Assembly: GCA_963696315.1 (NCBI GenBank)
Contig: CAVOJU010000048.1
Coordinates: 19,659 to 83,658, forward strand
DNA: 64,000 bases
Direction of reading: 5' to 3'
From: CAWKEY01 sp963696315
GTDB lineage: Bacteria > Pseudomonadota > Gammaproteobacteria > Methylococcales > Methylomonadaceae
Made by a program: the position numbers and the translations under genes. Positions 22,776 through 32,149 of the stretch are shown here, piece after piece. The notes beneath the pieces were generated by a model that saw only the letters and a program-made list of their open reading frames with translations, ran no database searches and had not been told where the DNA came from. Every line of letters starts with the position of its first letter. Position 1 is the stretch's first letter.

Positions 22776-23914
22776 TACTCGACGCGGTCAAGTTTTCGGT
22801 TTTTTAAAACAACTGGAAGTTCATCGTCATTAAGCTTTCCATCTCATTTTTGTAACGGGTGCCGAGTTCACTGATACAGTTATTGATACTGTTTCTGAAA
22901 GTATCGAAACGGTCGTAATGCTTGCTATACAGAACCTGCTTTTTGACGAACCGCCATAAGCGCTCGATCAAGTTCAGATTGGGTGAATAGGCTGGCAAAT
23001 ACAGCAATTCAATATTCAACTCTTTTGCCTTGTTGGCGACCGACTGGCATTTCTGATATCTAGCGTTATCTAATATGAGTGTGATGGGCCGCTCGCTATC
23101 AGCGTATGCGGTGGCAATTTTTCCGAGGAACTCGCAGAAAACGTCCTGGTTAATATAGGTATCATTGGTTACCGTGATGGCCTCGTGCGTGATCGGATCA
23201 TAAGCGCCCAAGACATTGTGGCGTTTGCGCCCACTGGCAGACGGCAGCAATAGACGCACGAAGCACCAAACCATCCCTAAAAAGGCACCCATCACGAAGT
23301 GAGCCGCATCGACGAACAGAACCGTACGTTTGCCTTGTTTAGCCTCAGTCAAAATCGGCTGTAACTGTTGGTCGTGAAATTCCCGTTGGGCTTGACGCTG
23401 CTTATCATCGTCCATGGCTTTACCGGGAACTACACCGCAACGCCTGCATTTCATACCCATTTTTTTCAGAAACGCCCGACAAGCAGAAGGCTTCAAACGG
23501 ATGCCTGTTTCTTTATCGATCATCGCTATCGCTTGATTGACGGTATGAGGCACTTGTTTTTTAAAGAGCTCCTTTAATTGCGCTGTATACGGTTCTAATT
23601 GGCTTTTTGGCTGGTGATAATTTTCCTCCAATAGGCCTGTTAATCCACTTTCATCAAATGTCTTCGTATAATGGGTCACCGTGTCTGCGTCAATCCTTGC
23701 GATCTCGGCAACTGCCTCGCGCTGATACCCATTCTTCCTAAGGTAAACGACCAAACATTTGTTCCGTAATCGTGAATTCGTATTCAATGTCATTTCAGAA
23801 AAAAGTTCGTCCAATTGTTTTTCAATCATTGCTTCATGTCACGGATGTGTAATTTCGGTGCTTTTTACAATATTTTAAGGGGAATTGAAACCGGTATATT
23901 GACCGCGCGGAGTA
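22776..23914 (-). mobile_element. IS630-family insertion sequence, complete (1,139 bp)
   Basis: Comparison with the uninterrupted copy (near 19,470) gives exact borders: host sequence ggagat, TA, element, TA, tttcg, so a TA target was duplicated as in IS630/Tc1-mariner elements. Ends are imperfect inverted repeats: TACTCGACGCGGTCAAG at the left and the reverse complement TACTCCGCGCGGTCAAT at the right. A single intact transposase fills it. The element looks young compared with its host gene. Confidence 0.9.
22804..23829 (-). CDS. IS630-family DDE transposase
   Basis: The 341-residue protein has an N-terminal helix-turn-helix (YQREAVAEIARIDADTVTHY) and a DDE catalytic core. Asp174 lies in LFVDAAHF, Asp254 in LILDNARYQ and Glu289 in SPNLNLIERLWRFVKK, the classic IS630 signature. 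The frame is unbroken, so the element may be active. It sits inside the insertion sequence at 22,776-23,914 and disrupts RTX-lysozyme module 2. Confidence 0.93.
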   Translation of the reverse strand: MIEKQLDELFSEMTLNTNSRLRNKCLVVYLRKNGYQREAVAEIARIDADTVTHYTKTFDESGLTGLLEENYHQPKSQLEPYTAQLKELFKKQVPHTVNQAIAMIDKETGIRLKPSACRAFLKKMGMKCRRCGVVPGKAMDDDKQRQAQREFHDQQLQPILTEAKQGKRTVLFVDAAHFVMGAFLGMVWCFVRLLLPSASGRKRHNVLGAYDPITHEAITVTNDTYINQDVFCEFLGKIATAYADSERPITLILDNARYQKCQSVANKAKELNIELLYLPAYSPNLNLIERLWRFVKKQVLYSKHYDRFDTFRNSINNCISELGTRYKNEMESLMTMNFQLF

Positions 23915-24964
23915 TATTTCGTTGCCGGACACTTCATTTTGCCGAGCGTTGAGAATGCCGTTATGACTGGGATTAAGTTGTTCTCCCGCATTGTTTCGAT
24001 TGGGGTCGATGTAGATGGAGGTGGAAAGATAACCGGACAGGTCTTTATCGGCAAGACTGGGGTAATTGTCTTGAAAATCGGCAATTATCGCATCGCGGGC
24101 AGGGTTAAGAGCTTGCAACAGAGTGTCTACTTGGTCAGTTCCTGTTAGCTCATAATTGACATTAGCTGCGGCAATCCGGCTTCCAAAATTTGATTCGTAT
24201 GCCAGGATTGTGTCACGGTGCAGTTGCAGCATCCGATATACCTGCTTGGCTTCATCCGGAGTCACATTGGCAGAATCATTGTAGAGGCCGAACATCTCGG
24301 CTTCAGCAAAGCGGCGCATTGCACCATCTGTGCCGTTATTGCTCGATTGATAACGGATTTGGTACCACACTTCAGCACGGTTGCCTTCGATCAGTGCCTG
24401 CGACATATTGCTCAGTCCACCTAATTTATTTATGAAATAGCCGCCGTAACCAACGGCGCCGGGCAGTTGATACCACATGGACATTAATGCCGCGCGTTCG
24501 CGGGAGTCGGGAAGTTCAATACCGTTGTTCTGTAAAAAATTTTCAAATGAACGCGAAATATCTAATGGGTCAGTCGGTCGATCCCTATGCTGTATTGCAA
24601 TCGTCAGCAACGCGCTTGCAACGTCCTCAGTTTCCAGATCGACCAAACCTGCAATGGTCACCTGTTGCGCCGAAGTCGCATGCCCTCTGAGTTAACTGGG
24701 CCAATTCAACTCTCAAACTCGCTTCATCCGTAATTGTTGCCCCTGCTGCTATTAAATCCCGAATGCTTTGATCCACGCCATTCGCAGCGAAGTCATAGCC
24801 ATAGCCAATCGCCAGATTTTGCTTTCCATCAATGTGCGGGTGAAGGCCGGATGTGTTGGTTCCCATAGCCAGCGGTGCGTTTTCTGCGATCTTCAACAGG
24901 AACGTCACGTCATCTGTATAAGAGCCTTTTAGAAAATTGGTATTGAAGGTTGTGAGTGACATGG

Positions 24965-25820
24965 CTATTCTCCTTTGGATATTTCAGGTATTTCAGTCAT
25001 GCGAAAACGACAGATGGTCTCAAATTCTAATGGCGGTTGATCGCTGCCTTTCATAAACCGAGAGCCTTTGATGTATTTCAATACGTCCATGTAATCTTTG
25101 TATATGTGATTGGGTTGATAGCGACCATAGGGAGTCTCAAAACGAGCGCCGCTCAGATAGATAACACCATTCAGAAAAAACGGACGAAGTGAACGCCATT
25201 TAATGTCCCATTTAACCCCCGGAATACTCTCTATGCCGTCTATCAATCTAGTACCTTGCACATCTCTTGGCTTAAACACCGAAGCACCCACTAAGTCTTT
25301 AATGGCCACAGTCCCGACGGGATAGACGGAAAATGAACTGATACTGCCGAGCATACCTTGAAAAAAGCCCTCCTGAATTACGGTTTCTATCTTGCCGTCA
25401 TTGTCAATATCGAAATCCGCCACTAACAAAGGACTCAGGTATTCCTGGACTTTGTTGTCCGGCATTTCCCTTATAAAATTTATTCCTTCCCTCGCGCCAT
25501 GGAATAACCTCGAATTCCGGGGTACTGGGAAGGCGGGAATAAGTCATCAACTGCGCAAGATTAGAATCAAATTCAACGCTGGGAAGTCGGATGAATTCGT
25601 TTCGGGCACGCTTGTCATCACCCCAAATTTTCGCCTGATAAGCCCAGGGTCGACGAAAATGTTTCTTGTAAACTTTTTCCATATGACGACACACCTTGTC
25701 GTCCTTGCTCATTTCCAATTTGTAGCGGTAGGCAGAGCCGAACGATGTCAGCGCGATTGCATTGCCACTAGTCAAAAAGGTAAGAGTCAACACAAAAAAT
25801 AAAACGTTAAGCACTTTCAT
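24965..25820 (-). pseudogene. Predicted exported protein; candidate immunity protein 2, one frameshift
   Basis: This is a paralogue of the protein at 20,527-21,390. The signal peptide is almost the same (MKVLNVLFFVLTLTFL) and the centre is shared (LLVADFDIDNDGKIETVIQ), as is the C-terminal ETICRFRMTE. The middle (about residues 60-115) differs most. The frame changes near 25,440-25,465. Its ATG overlaps the TGA of RTX module 3 (ATGA at 25,820-25,817), and its TAG ends two bases before the start of RTX module 2, so the three genes are coupled. Function is unknown; the repeated position directly upstream of a lysozyme-like domain is the main clue. Confidence 0.65.
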
Positions 25821-28120
25821 AACGCTAACCTCCATTCCGCATCATTTGCCGATTCACTTTTTTTTCGCTCGAATGAAACGGCGCATAGCGCGTCGTTCCA
25901 GTTTATCAATCTCACGTCCCTTTCCCCTTCTAGCAGGGTGTCGTTGCACCTTGCGGCTTGCTGGATTGTTCCAGAACCCAGATCGATGTAATCGTTACCG
26001 TGTTGACTCAAACTGCTGGCATCCATGTCTCCGTTAATGCCGTCGTCGTCTTCACCCCCATAGAGGATGTCGTTACCGGCGCCGCCGCCCAGAGAGTCCA
26101 TGCCACTCTCGCCATAGACAATGTCGTCTCCCCGGCCGGCGATGATCCAATCGCCGCCGCTGCCGCCGTAGATCCAATCCCGGCCGCCACTACCCGTGTC
26201 CAGGAATCCTGTCACCGGACCAGGACCTATCCCATTACCACATCCGGGCGATGTTTCATCAGCCGCCTGATACACCTCCGTCAGATTCCTGTCCAGTCGT
26301 TCCGCGTCTGATAACTGGCATCAACGAACAGCACATCGTGCTCGGCCCCGCCAACCTGCAGATCATCGCCTTCGCCGCCCATCCGCGCGTCGTTCTGCGG
26401 ATCAGGATGTCGTTCCCCATTCCGGCCGACAGGTAGTCACCATAGCTGCCATCCGCCGTAGCGCCACCGAAATTGTGAAAATCGATCTGCGAGATTCATC
26501 GGATCACCACCGTGCAACTGGTCGTTGCCGGTTCCGCCCGTCAGATTGTCGCGGCCGCCGCCCCAGCGAATCTTCCTTGCCGTCGAGAATGTCCGTACCC
26601 AATAAACCGGCGATGCGGTCGCTACCAGCGCTGCCGTACAGGGTGTCGGCCCGGCCTGGCTCGGCCACGTTGGGATCGGTGATGATGTTGCCCAAGGCAT
26701 CGGTCTGCATCTGCACGCCGGGTTGTTGGGCATCGAAATCTTTTGGTGCCAGGTCGCCGGGTATCTCTTGGGCCGGCGTCAAACCAGGAAGCATGATGAC
26801 GTTCTGTAAATGAATGCCGAAATCACCGTCTTGCCAATCGTTACCAAGAATGATTTCTGAACCGTCAGCGGTAACCAATCGCCAAGGCGAGTGGTGCGTC
26901 AACGTCAAAATGCTGCCGTCCGCCATGGTTTGCGTCCAGACGCCGCTGCCTGGCGCGGTTTCGACGAAGGCGCCTGCCGCAAATAGATTTTGAGGACTGC
27001 CGTTGTTGATGATGATCAGGCCTTGCTTATCCTCATCGATAATCGTGTCGGTGCCGTCGCCGGCATTCCAGATGTATCTGTCTAAACCTATGCCGCCAAC
27101 CAGAATGTCGTTGCCTTTGCCGCCTTCGAGGGTGTCGTCACCATCGCCGCCAAGAATCAGGTCGTGTTTATCGGTGCCGATGAGGCTGTCATTTTTGTGC
27201 CAGGTGCGCCTGGAGTTGATATAGTCGGTGTTCTGGCCGACGAGGACGTCGCCGTCTATGATATGGGTGATGCCCCTAGCGGTGACTTCGGCGCTGATGA
27301 TGTAGTTACGAGCGGCATCAAGCATCTGGTCAAGGCTTTCCACCAGGGACGTGCCGGAAAGGTGATAGTCATTGTTGGCGGCGTCAATCTGGGCGCTGTA
27401 GGTAGCTTCATAGTTGAGGATGTCGGCGCGGTGCCGGGTGTACATCTGCAAGATGTTTTGGGCTTCGGCGTCAGAAACACTGTCGGAATTTGCAGTCAGG
27501 CCGAAAACTTCGGACTCGTAGTAGCGTCGTTTGGCGATGCCATTGAGTTTGTCGCCGTTCGAGCCATAGCGGATTTCGTACCAGGCTTCGGCGCGGTTAT
27601 CGGTTTTAATTGCTGCCGCCAAGCTAGGGCCGAGGACACCGTTGTATGAGAAGGAAACCAAAACCAAGCGTTCTTTTGATTCAGGGATGACAGCAAGACC
27701 TTTATCACTAGCCCATTTATCGACTCGATTTTCGTAAGTCTGGACAAGGCCATTGTTGCCGTCGATGCCATTAAAGAGCTCTTTGACTTGGGTTTCATTA
27801 GCGAACTGGAAAGTGGATCCCGGGGTGTATTGGGTCATGAAGCTATTGAGAACACTCTGAATGACAGAGTAGCTTGTTGTTAGCTTATTATCCTTCAAAT
27901 AATTCGTCAGATCGTTAATCAATAACGGATTGGTGATTCCCATTTTCCCTAACACTAGGGTGCGCACTGCGTCATCCGCCAAATTGAAATCTACACCGAT
28001 AGTGACCCATCCCTTGCCATCATTGTAAGGGGTCAAATGTGGATTGCCTCCCTCTTCAACTTGGAGTATCAGTGAATAGCGGTCGTCTGCATAACTGTTG
28101 GTCGGAGAATGAAAGTTCAT
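25817..28120 (-). pseudogene. Truncated RTX-lysozyme module 3 with a divergent N-terminal lysozyme domain
   Basis: It starts at ATG 28,120 (AAGGAG upstream). The N-terminal domain is a clearer GH24-type lysozyme: Glu22/Glu23, Asp34 and Thr40 in VEEGG...PYNDGKGWVTIG, then FSYNGVLG, RAEAWYEIRYGS and RRYYESEVFGL. It is only distantly related to modules 1 and 2 up to residue ~300, after which the RTX middle region is shared almost word for word. From about 26,575 on, small deletions break the frame (near 26,570, 26,490, 26,400 and 26,285). It ends in the same unrelated tail as module 2 (NWNDALCAVSFERK) and lacks a secretion end. It reads as an older displaced module. Confidence 0.7.
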
Positions 28121-28362
28121 TTCGATACTCCTTGGGTGGGTTGATAATTAATAAAACAAATGTTTTTCATGCTTAATCTAACTTCACATAACCAGATCTC
28201 TACCCCAAGCGAGTATTTATTCGGTGCAAATAAAACATCATAAAAAGCAAAGTGATACCAATAGAAAACCGAAAAAAGCCAGCGCTGCTTGCTAAATACG
28301 TCAGATTTTGAAATGATCCCTAATGAGTAATTTTACTCTATTAAGCCCCACACCGATCGACC
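28121..28362. other. Intergenic region upstream of RTX module 3
   Basis: These 240 AT-rich bases lie between the module 3 start and the next mobile element. It probably held the link to the LprI-type gene now on the other side of the element. No convincing promoter or repeat was found. Confidence 0.3.
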
Positions 28363-30589
28363 GGAATTTTAAAAATGCCCCAGTTACAATTGCCGATGTT
28401 TCCAGTGGGTGTTACCCCTATTACCTCTTTACTCGCTTTCATCAAAGAAGAAGGGAGCATTACCTATTTCAACGGTAGCTTACCCGTTTTTAGTCACCAG
28501 GAAGAGGATACTCAATCATTCCGAATGATCACCGCCCAATTCTGCGTCAATGGGCATACTCAACAAATGGAGATTGTCCGTGCTTTTGGGGTGACCAAGA
28601 TTAGCGTTAAGCGCTCAGTCAAGCTGTATCGAAAAGAAGGTGCCAGAGGTTTTTATAAGCAAAAAAATCGGCGGGGTGCGGCGATATTAACGCCACCTGT
28701 TATCGAACAGGTTCAACAGTTATTAAGTGAGCACAAAGAGGTAGCCGATATTGCCTTAAAGCTGGATATTAAAGCAGACACCTTGTCCAAAGCGATTCGG
28801 GCAGGACGACTTCATAAGCCCGCCAAAAAAAAGCTCCTGATAACCTCGTAACCAGTAAAAGTGAGCGCAGTAGCGCTGACCGAGTCGCGCTCATGGGCGT
28901 CGGCGCACAAGATGTGATGGGGCGGGTTGCTGCCAGCATTGGCGATTTGGAATCAGTAGCGCCGGAATTCCACCCAGTTTTAGATGTGCCCAATGGCGGC
29001 GTCCTGTTCGCACTTCCTGCCTTATTAGTCATGGGCCTGTTGAAATATACCGAGCAGTTTTTCAAGTTGCCTAAAGGTTACTATGGCTTGGACAGTCTTT
29101 TTTTACTGCTGGCTTTTATGGCCTTAACCCGACTCAAATCCATCGAATCTTTACGCTATTGCGCCCCTGGTGAATGGGGAAAATTATTAGGTTTGGATCG
29201 TATTCCGGAAGCTCGCACGTTACGCATCAAAGTCCAGGCACTCAGCGAAGACAATCAAGCTAAAAGCTGGAGTGCTGAAATGTGCAGCTACTGGATGGAA
29301 TCAGCCCCGGAGCAAGCGGGTGTTCTATACATTGATGGTCATGTACGCGTCTATAACGGCCACCAAACCCAATTGCCCAAGCATCATGTTGCCCGGCAAA
29401 AACTCTGTCTTCGAGCGACCACCGACTATTGGGTCAATGCCATGGATGGACAGCCTTTTATGGTCGTTAACAAGGCCGTGGATCCGGGCATGATAAAAGT
29501 CATTGAAAACGATATTTTGCCTGAGTTGGCGGCACGGGTTCCGGCGCAAGCTGAGCGGACAGCGGCGTCTACCAAACCTTTTCCCCATAAATTCACGCTG
29601 GTTTTTGATCGTGAGGGTTACAGCCCGGAGTTTATGGCTCGGATGAGAGCCCAGCAAGTAGCGGTTCTCACCTATCACAAATACCCTGACGAAGATTGGT
29701 TGGAAACCGAGTTTTCTGAGTACACCCTGACCTTGCCCACGGGGGAAATAACGCAAGTCAAACTGGCTGAGCGGGGAGTCTGTTTAAGCAATAAGCTCTG
29801 GGTGCGTGAAATCCGCAAACTTACCGAAGGCGGCCATCAAACAGCCATTTTAGCCACCGATTATCAAGCTGATTTAACCTTTATTGGGGCGAAGATGTTT
29901 GCCCGATGGTGTCAGGAAAACTACTTCAAGTATATGCGTTAACACTACGGTCTTGATAAGCTTGCCGACTATAGCGTGGAAACGATAACTGAGCCCACTC
30001 AAGTGGTCAATCCCGTTTATCGCGATTTGGATGGCAAGGTCAGATCACAAGTGGGCAAGCTCAATCGTATGATGGCCAATTTTGGTGCCATGCACTTTGA
30101 AGGGACGCTGGATGATGAAAAAATCAGCCCTTTTATGCAACAGAAAGCGGAACTGAATGAAGCGATAGAACAGCAGAAAAATGCCGTTGAGATGCTCAAA
30201 AAAAAGCGCAAAGAAACGCCACACCATATTGATGTGCATGATTTGCCGGAGGATCAGAAATTTAAACAGTTAAGCACGCAAAGCAAGCATCTAATAGACA
30301 CCATCAAAATGACGGCTTATCGAGCGGAAACGGCTATGGCTAATAGTCTGCGTAAATATAAGTCTCACCCTGATGAAGTGCGCACCCTACTTTGCGCACT
30401 CTATAAAACTGAAGCCGATTTACTGCCTGATCTGGAAACACAAACATTAACCATCCGACTCCATCATTTAGCGAATGTTATGTCTGATAACGTGATTGAA
30501 AAATTATGTACTCAACTCAATGCAACGGAGACTCGATTTCCTCGTACCAATTTGCGCATGGTATTCAAGGTAGGGTCAATTTAAAATCC
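28363..30589 (+). mobile_element. Insertion sequence of unassigned family (~2.2 kb)
   Basis: The element is defined by a long transposase-like gene on the plus strand, opposite to its neighbours, and by imperfect terminal inverted repeats: ggaattttaaaaatgcccc at 28,363 and the reverse complement ggattttaaattgaccc ending at 30,589. No target duplication is obvious. The right end coincides with the stop codon of the LprI-type gene, so the element separates that gene from RTX module 3. Confidence 0.6.
28375..30584 (+). pseudogene. Transposase in two frames with possible -1 frameshift and an in-frame stop
   Basis: Frame one (28,375-28,851) holds a helix-turn-helix part (QQMEIVRAFGVTKISVKRSVKLY). 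It runs into an A8 tract, A AAA AAG at 28,827-28,833, where a -1 slip leads into the long second frame with the core YIDGHVRVYNG, LRATTDYWVNAMDG and FDREGYSPEF. A TAA at 29,940-29,942 interrupts FKYMR-HYGLDKLADY, and the same frame then stays open to 30,584 with a coiled-coil tail. The TAA is most simply a CAA-to-TAA change. I recognise a DDE-like transposase of a large, poorly named family but not its formal group. Programmed frameshifting or a sequence error would both explain the first break. Confidence 0.6.
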
Positions 30590-31308
30590 TAGAGGTCTGG
30601 GTGTCTGAGGTTATATAAATCAAGCTGCGCAGTTGAAAAACTCAGGCGTTTCTCAAAAAAAGCCTGTTCGATCTTGGGACGTTCCTCCTCCCATAAGATG
30701 TCTTTATCTTGTTGCGGGATACCTGCATCTTGCCAAGGCGCACGCATAAATTCTTCAATTAAACCACGATTAGCTTCTGTGTTTAGTGGTATCCAGTTCG
30801 GCAAGATAATCTGTTGACGATATTCCGGGGCTATCTTGAGCCCGCAAGCCATCGGTGGCTGATCGCAAAACCGGTTCAGGTTCTTTTCCATTACCTCACA
30901 GACCGGTTCTATCGGTAGCACCTTCCCGTCATTCTTGATAGGTTGGAGGGTATAACAGCCCGGCGTTTGCACCAAGGCAGTCAGCGTTTCAAGGCGCTCT
31001 CGATAGACCTTGGCCAAACATGCCCGGTCAGCACAGGTGTTGCGGATATCTTTTAACCAACGTCTTTGTTCTTTGATCAGTTTTTGCTTGTCGCTAACCC
31101 GCATCACTGCCCATTGATAAGCAATATTCAACTCGTCATCCTGCGATTTTATAAAACCGAAAGGTCGCGACGGATCGCAAATCATGTGTTCCGTCTTGGT
31201 CTTCGCCTTCCCGCAATCAAAACTCGCAGCTTGTGCCGGTAATATCTGCATCAGCCAGCCGGCAATAAACAAGCTCAATACTATGCTCGATTTTTTGTGT
31301 TGTTTCAT
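30589..31308 (-). CDS. LprI-family (DUF1311) exported protein, candidate lysozyme inhibitor
   Basis: It starts at MKQHKKSS (31,308) with GGAG seven bases upstream. The signal peptide ends near LPAQA. The mature N-terminus has the full LprI/DUF1311 pattern: FDCGKAKTKTEHMICDP, then DDELNIAYQ, LIKEQRRWLKDIRN and CADRACLAKVYRERLETL, with the conserved cysteine pairs. The family is named for a Mycobacterium lipoprotein that inhibits lysozyme; many members are uncharacterised. The C-terminal ~130 residues are not recognised. The TAG stop lies exactly at the end of the insertion sequence, so the native C-terminus may have been cut. Its place upstream of RTX module 3 parallels the other two exported proteins. 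Confidence 0.75.
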   Translation of the reverse strand: MKQHKKSSIVLSLFIAGWLMQILPAQAASFDCGKAKTKTEHMICDPSRPFGFIKSQDDELNIAYQWAVMRVSDKQKLIKEQRRWLKDIRNTCADRACLAKVYRERLETLTALVQTPGCYTLQPIKNDGKVLPIEPVCEVMEKNLNRFCDQPPMACGLKIAPEYRQQIILPNWIPLNTEANRGLIEEFMRAPWQDAGIPQQDKDILWEEERPKIEQAFFEKRLSFSTAQLDLYNLRHPDL

Positions 31309-31424
31309 GCTGCTAATCTCCATTTGCTTAGATATGGGGCTCGGGGAATGAAAAGTCAGAGATCGTTGTATTAGATGGATTGGATCGGAGGTATTGGTTA
31401 GGTGGAATTGGGAAAGAGGGAATG

Positions 31425-32124
31425 TTACCTTTTTTCATTCTTAGGGCGGCTCGGACGGTAATGTAACGGTCTGCCTGCAAATTTTCCCAATCCTCGAATA
31501 AATTTATCCGCGCCATAAGGCAAACCTTTTTCAACGCATTGTCGTATCATCTCAAGTTTCTGAGGATCATCTGCTTCAGCTAGCCACGCAAACCAATCCG
31601 AAATTTGCTCACATTGCTTCTTCCAATCAGGCTTTTGGCACAAGATCGCATCATCCCTCAACCTGTAATGCGCCGCAGTGATCGACCAGGGATATTCTTC
31701 CGCTTTGGCGACTATTTTTGCCCTCACCGGGTTCCGTTCAACATAACGAATGGCGGTCCATCTATACGTATCCCCCAAAGGGGACGAGAAAATCGCCCCT
31801 GCCACAAGTGGCCTTTTCAGCCTCGATCCAGGTTGATCTTCTGCGCATAGCTCATGTGCAACGGCTTTAAAACTCGCTGCAATCCTTCTTCCGTCTCCGG
31901 GATTACAAGTAGGTGTATTTGGTTTGTCATCGGACAGTAAGTAAAATATCAACGCCGTTTTTACCGCAAAGTTGTTTTAAGCAACCAAGATAAATGTTTC
32001 GATCATCATCGGTGAAAAAGACATTCTCTCGCCGGTTTCCACGCTGGGTGATGCGATGCGCTATTCCGGCAAATACTGTTCTGCTTAATTTGGGGCATGC
32101 CCTGACTTTAGTTGAATAAAACAA
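31425..32124 (-). pseudogene. REP-associated tyrosine transposase (RAYT, IS200-like), frameshifted
   Basis: The N-terminal part (SRTVFAGIAHRITQRGNRREN, FFTDDDRNIYL) and the C-terminal part (YRWTAIRYVERNPVRAKIV, YPWSITAAHYRL) are standard for RAYT proteins. The HUH motif appears in a shifted frame as TNQIHLLV. Breaks near 31,940 and 31,810 prevent a full protein. RAYTs mobilise REP palindromes, and REP-like repeats occur at 8,070 and 34,867 in this window. Confidence 0.8.
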
Positions 32125-32149
32125 AAAGGGAAGGGTCCCTTTTTTTGTT

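Larger units (their letters stand above)
21395..24962 (-). pseudogene. Truncated RTX-lysozyme module 2, interrupted by an IS630-type element
   Basis: The N-terminal domain (ATG 24,962; RBS AAAGGAG) is nearly identical to that of the full-length gene, with GLHPHIDGKQNLAIGYGYDF and RRFAEAEMFGL. It has a local frame break near 24,690. An insertion sequence splits it at 22,776-23,914. The RTX part resumes and ends abruptly after GSGSTQQAARGNGGND with an unrelated tail (TLLEGKGEVRLMNWNDAL) and TAG at 21,395. The C-terminal secretion end is missing. At 22,618-22,635 about 20 bases are replaced by an A/T run, breaking the frame. This is a displaced, non-secretable copy of the toxin-like N-terminus. 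Confidence 0.7.
21510..25941. repeat. Tandem cassette repeat, unit B (3.3 kb plus 1.14-kb IS)
   Basis: This is the second copy of the cassette, with the same order and orientation as unit A. A third, more degenerate copy of only the RTX middle part continues at 25,942-27,150, after which the N-terminal domain changes to a different lysozyme-like variant. Direct repeats of this size allow recombination that would swap N-terminal modules. Confidence 0.75.
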
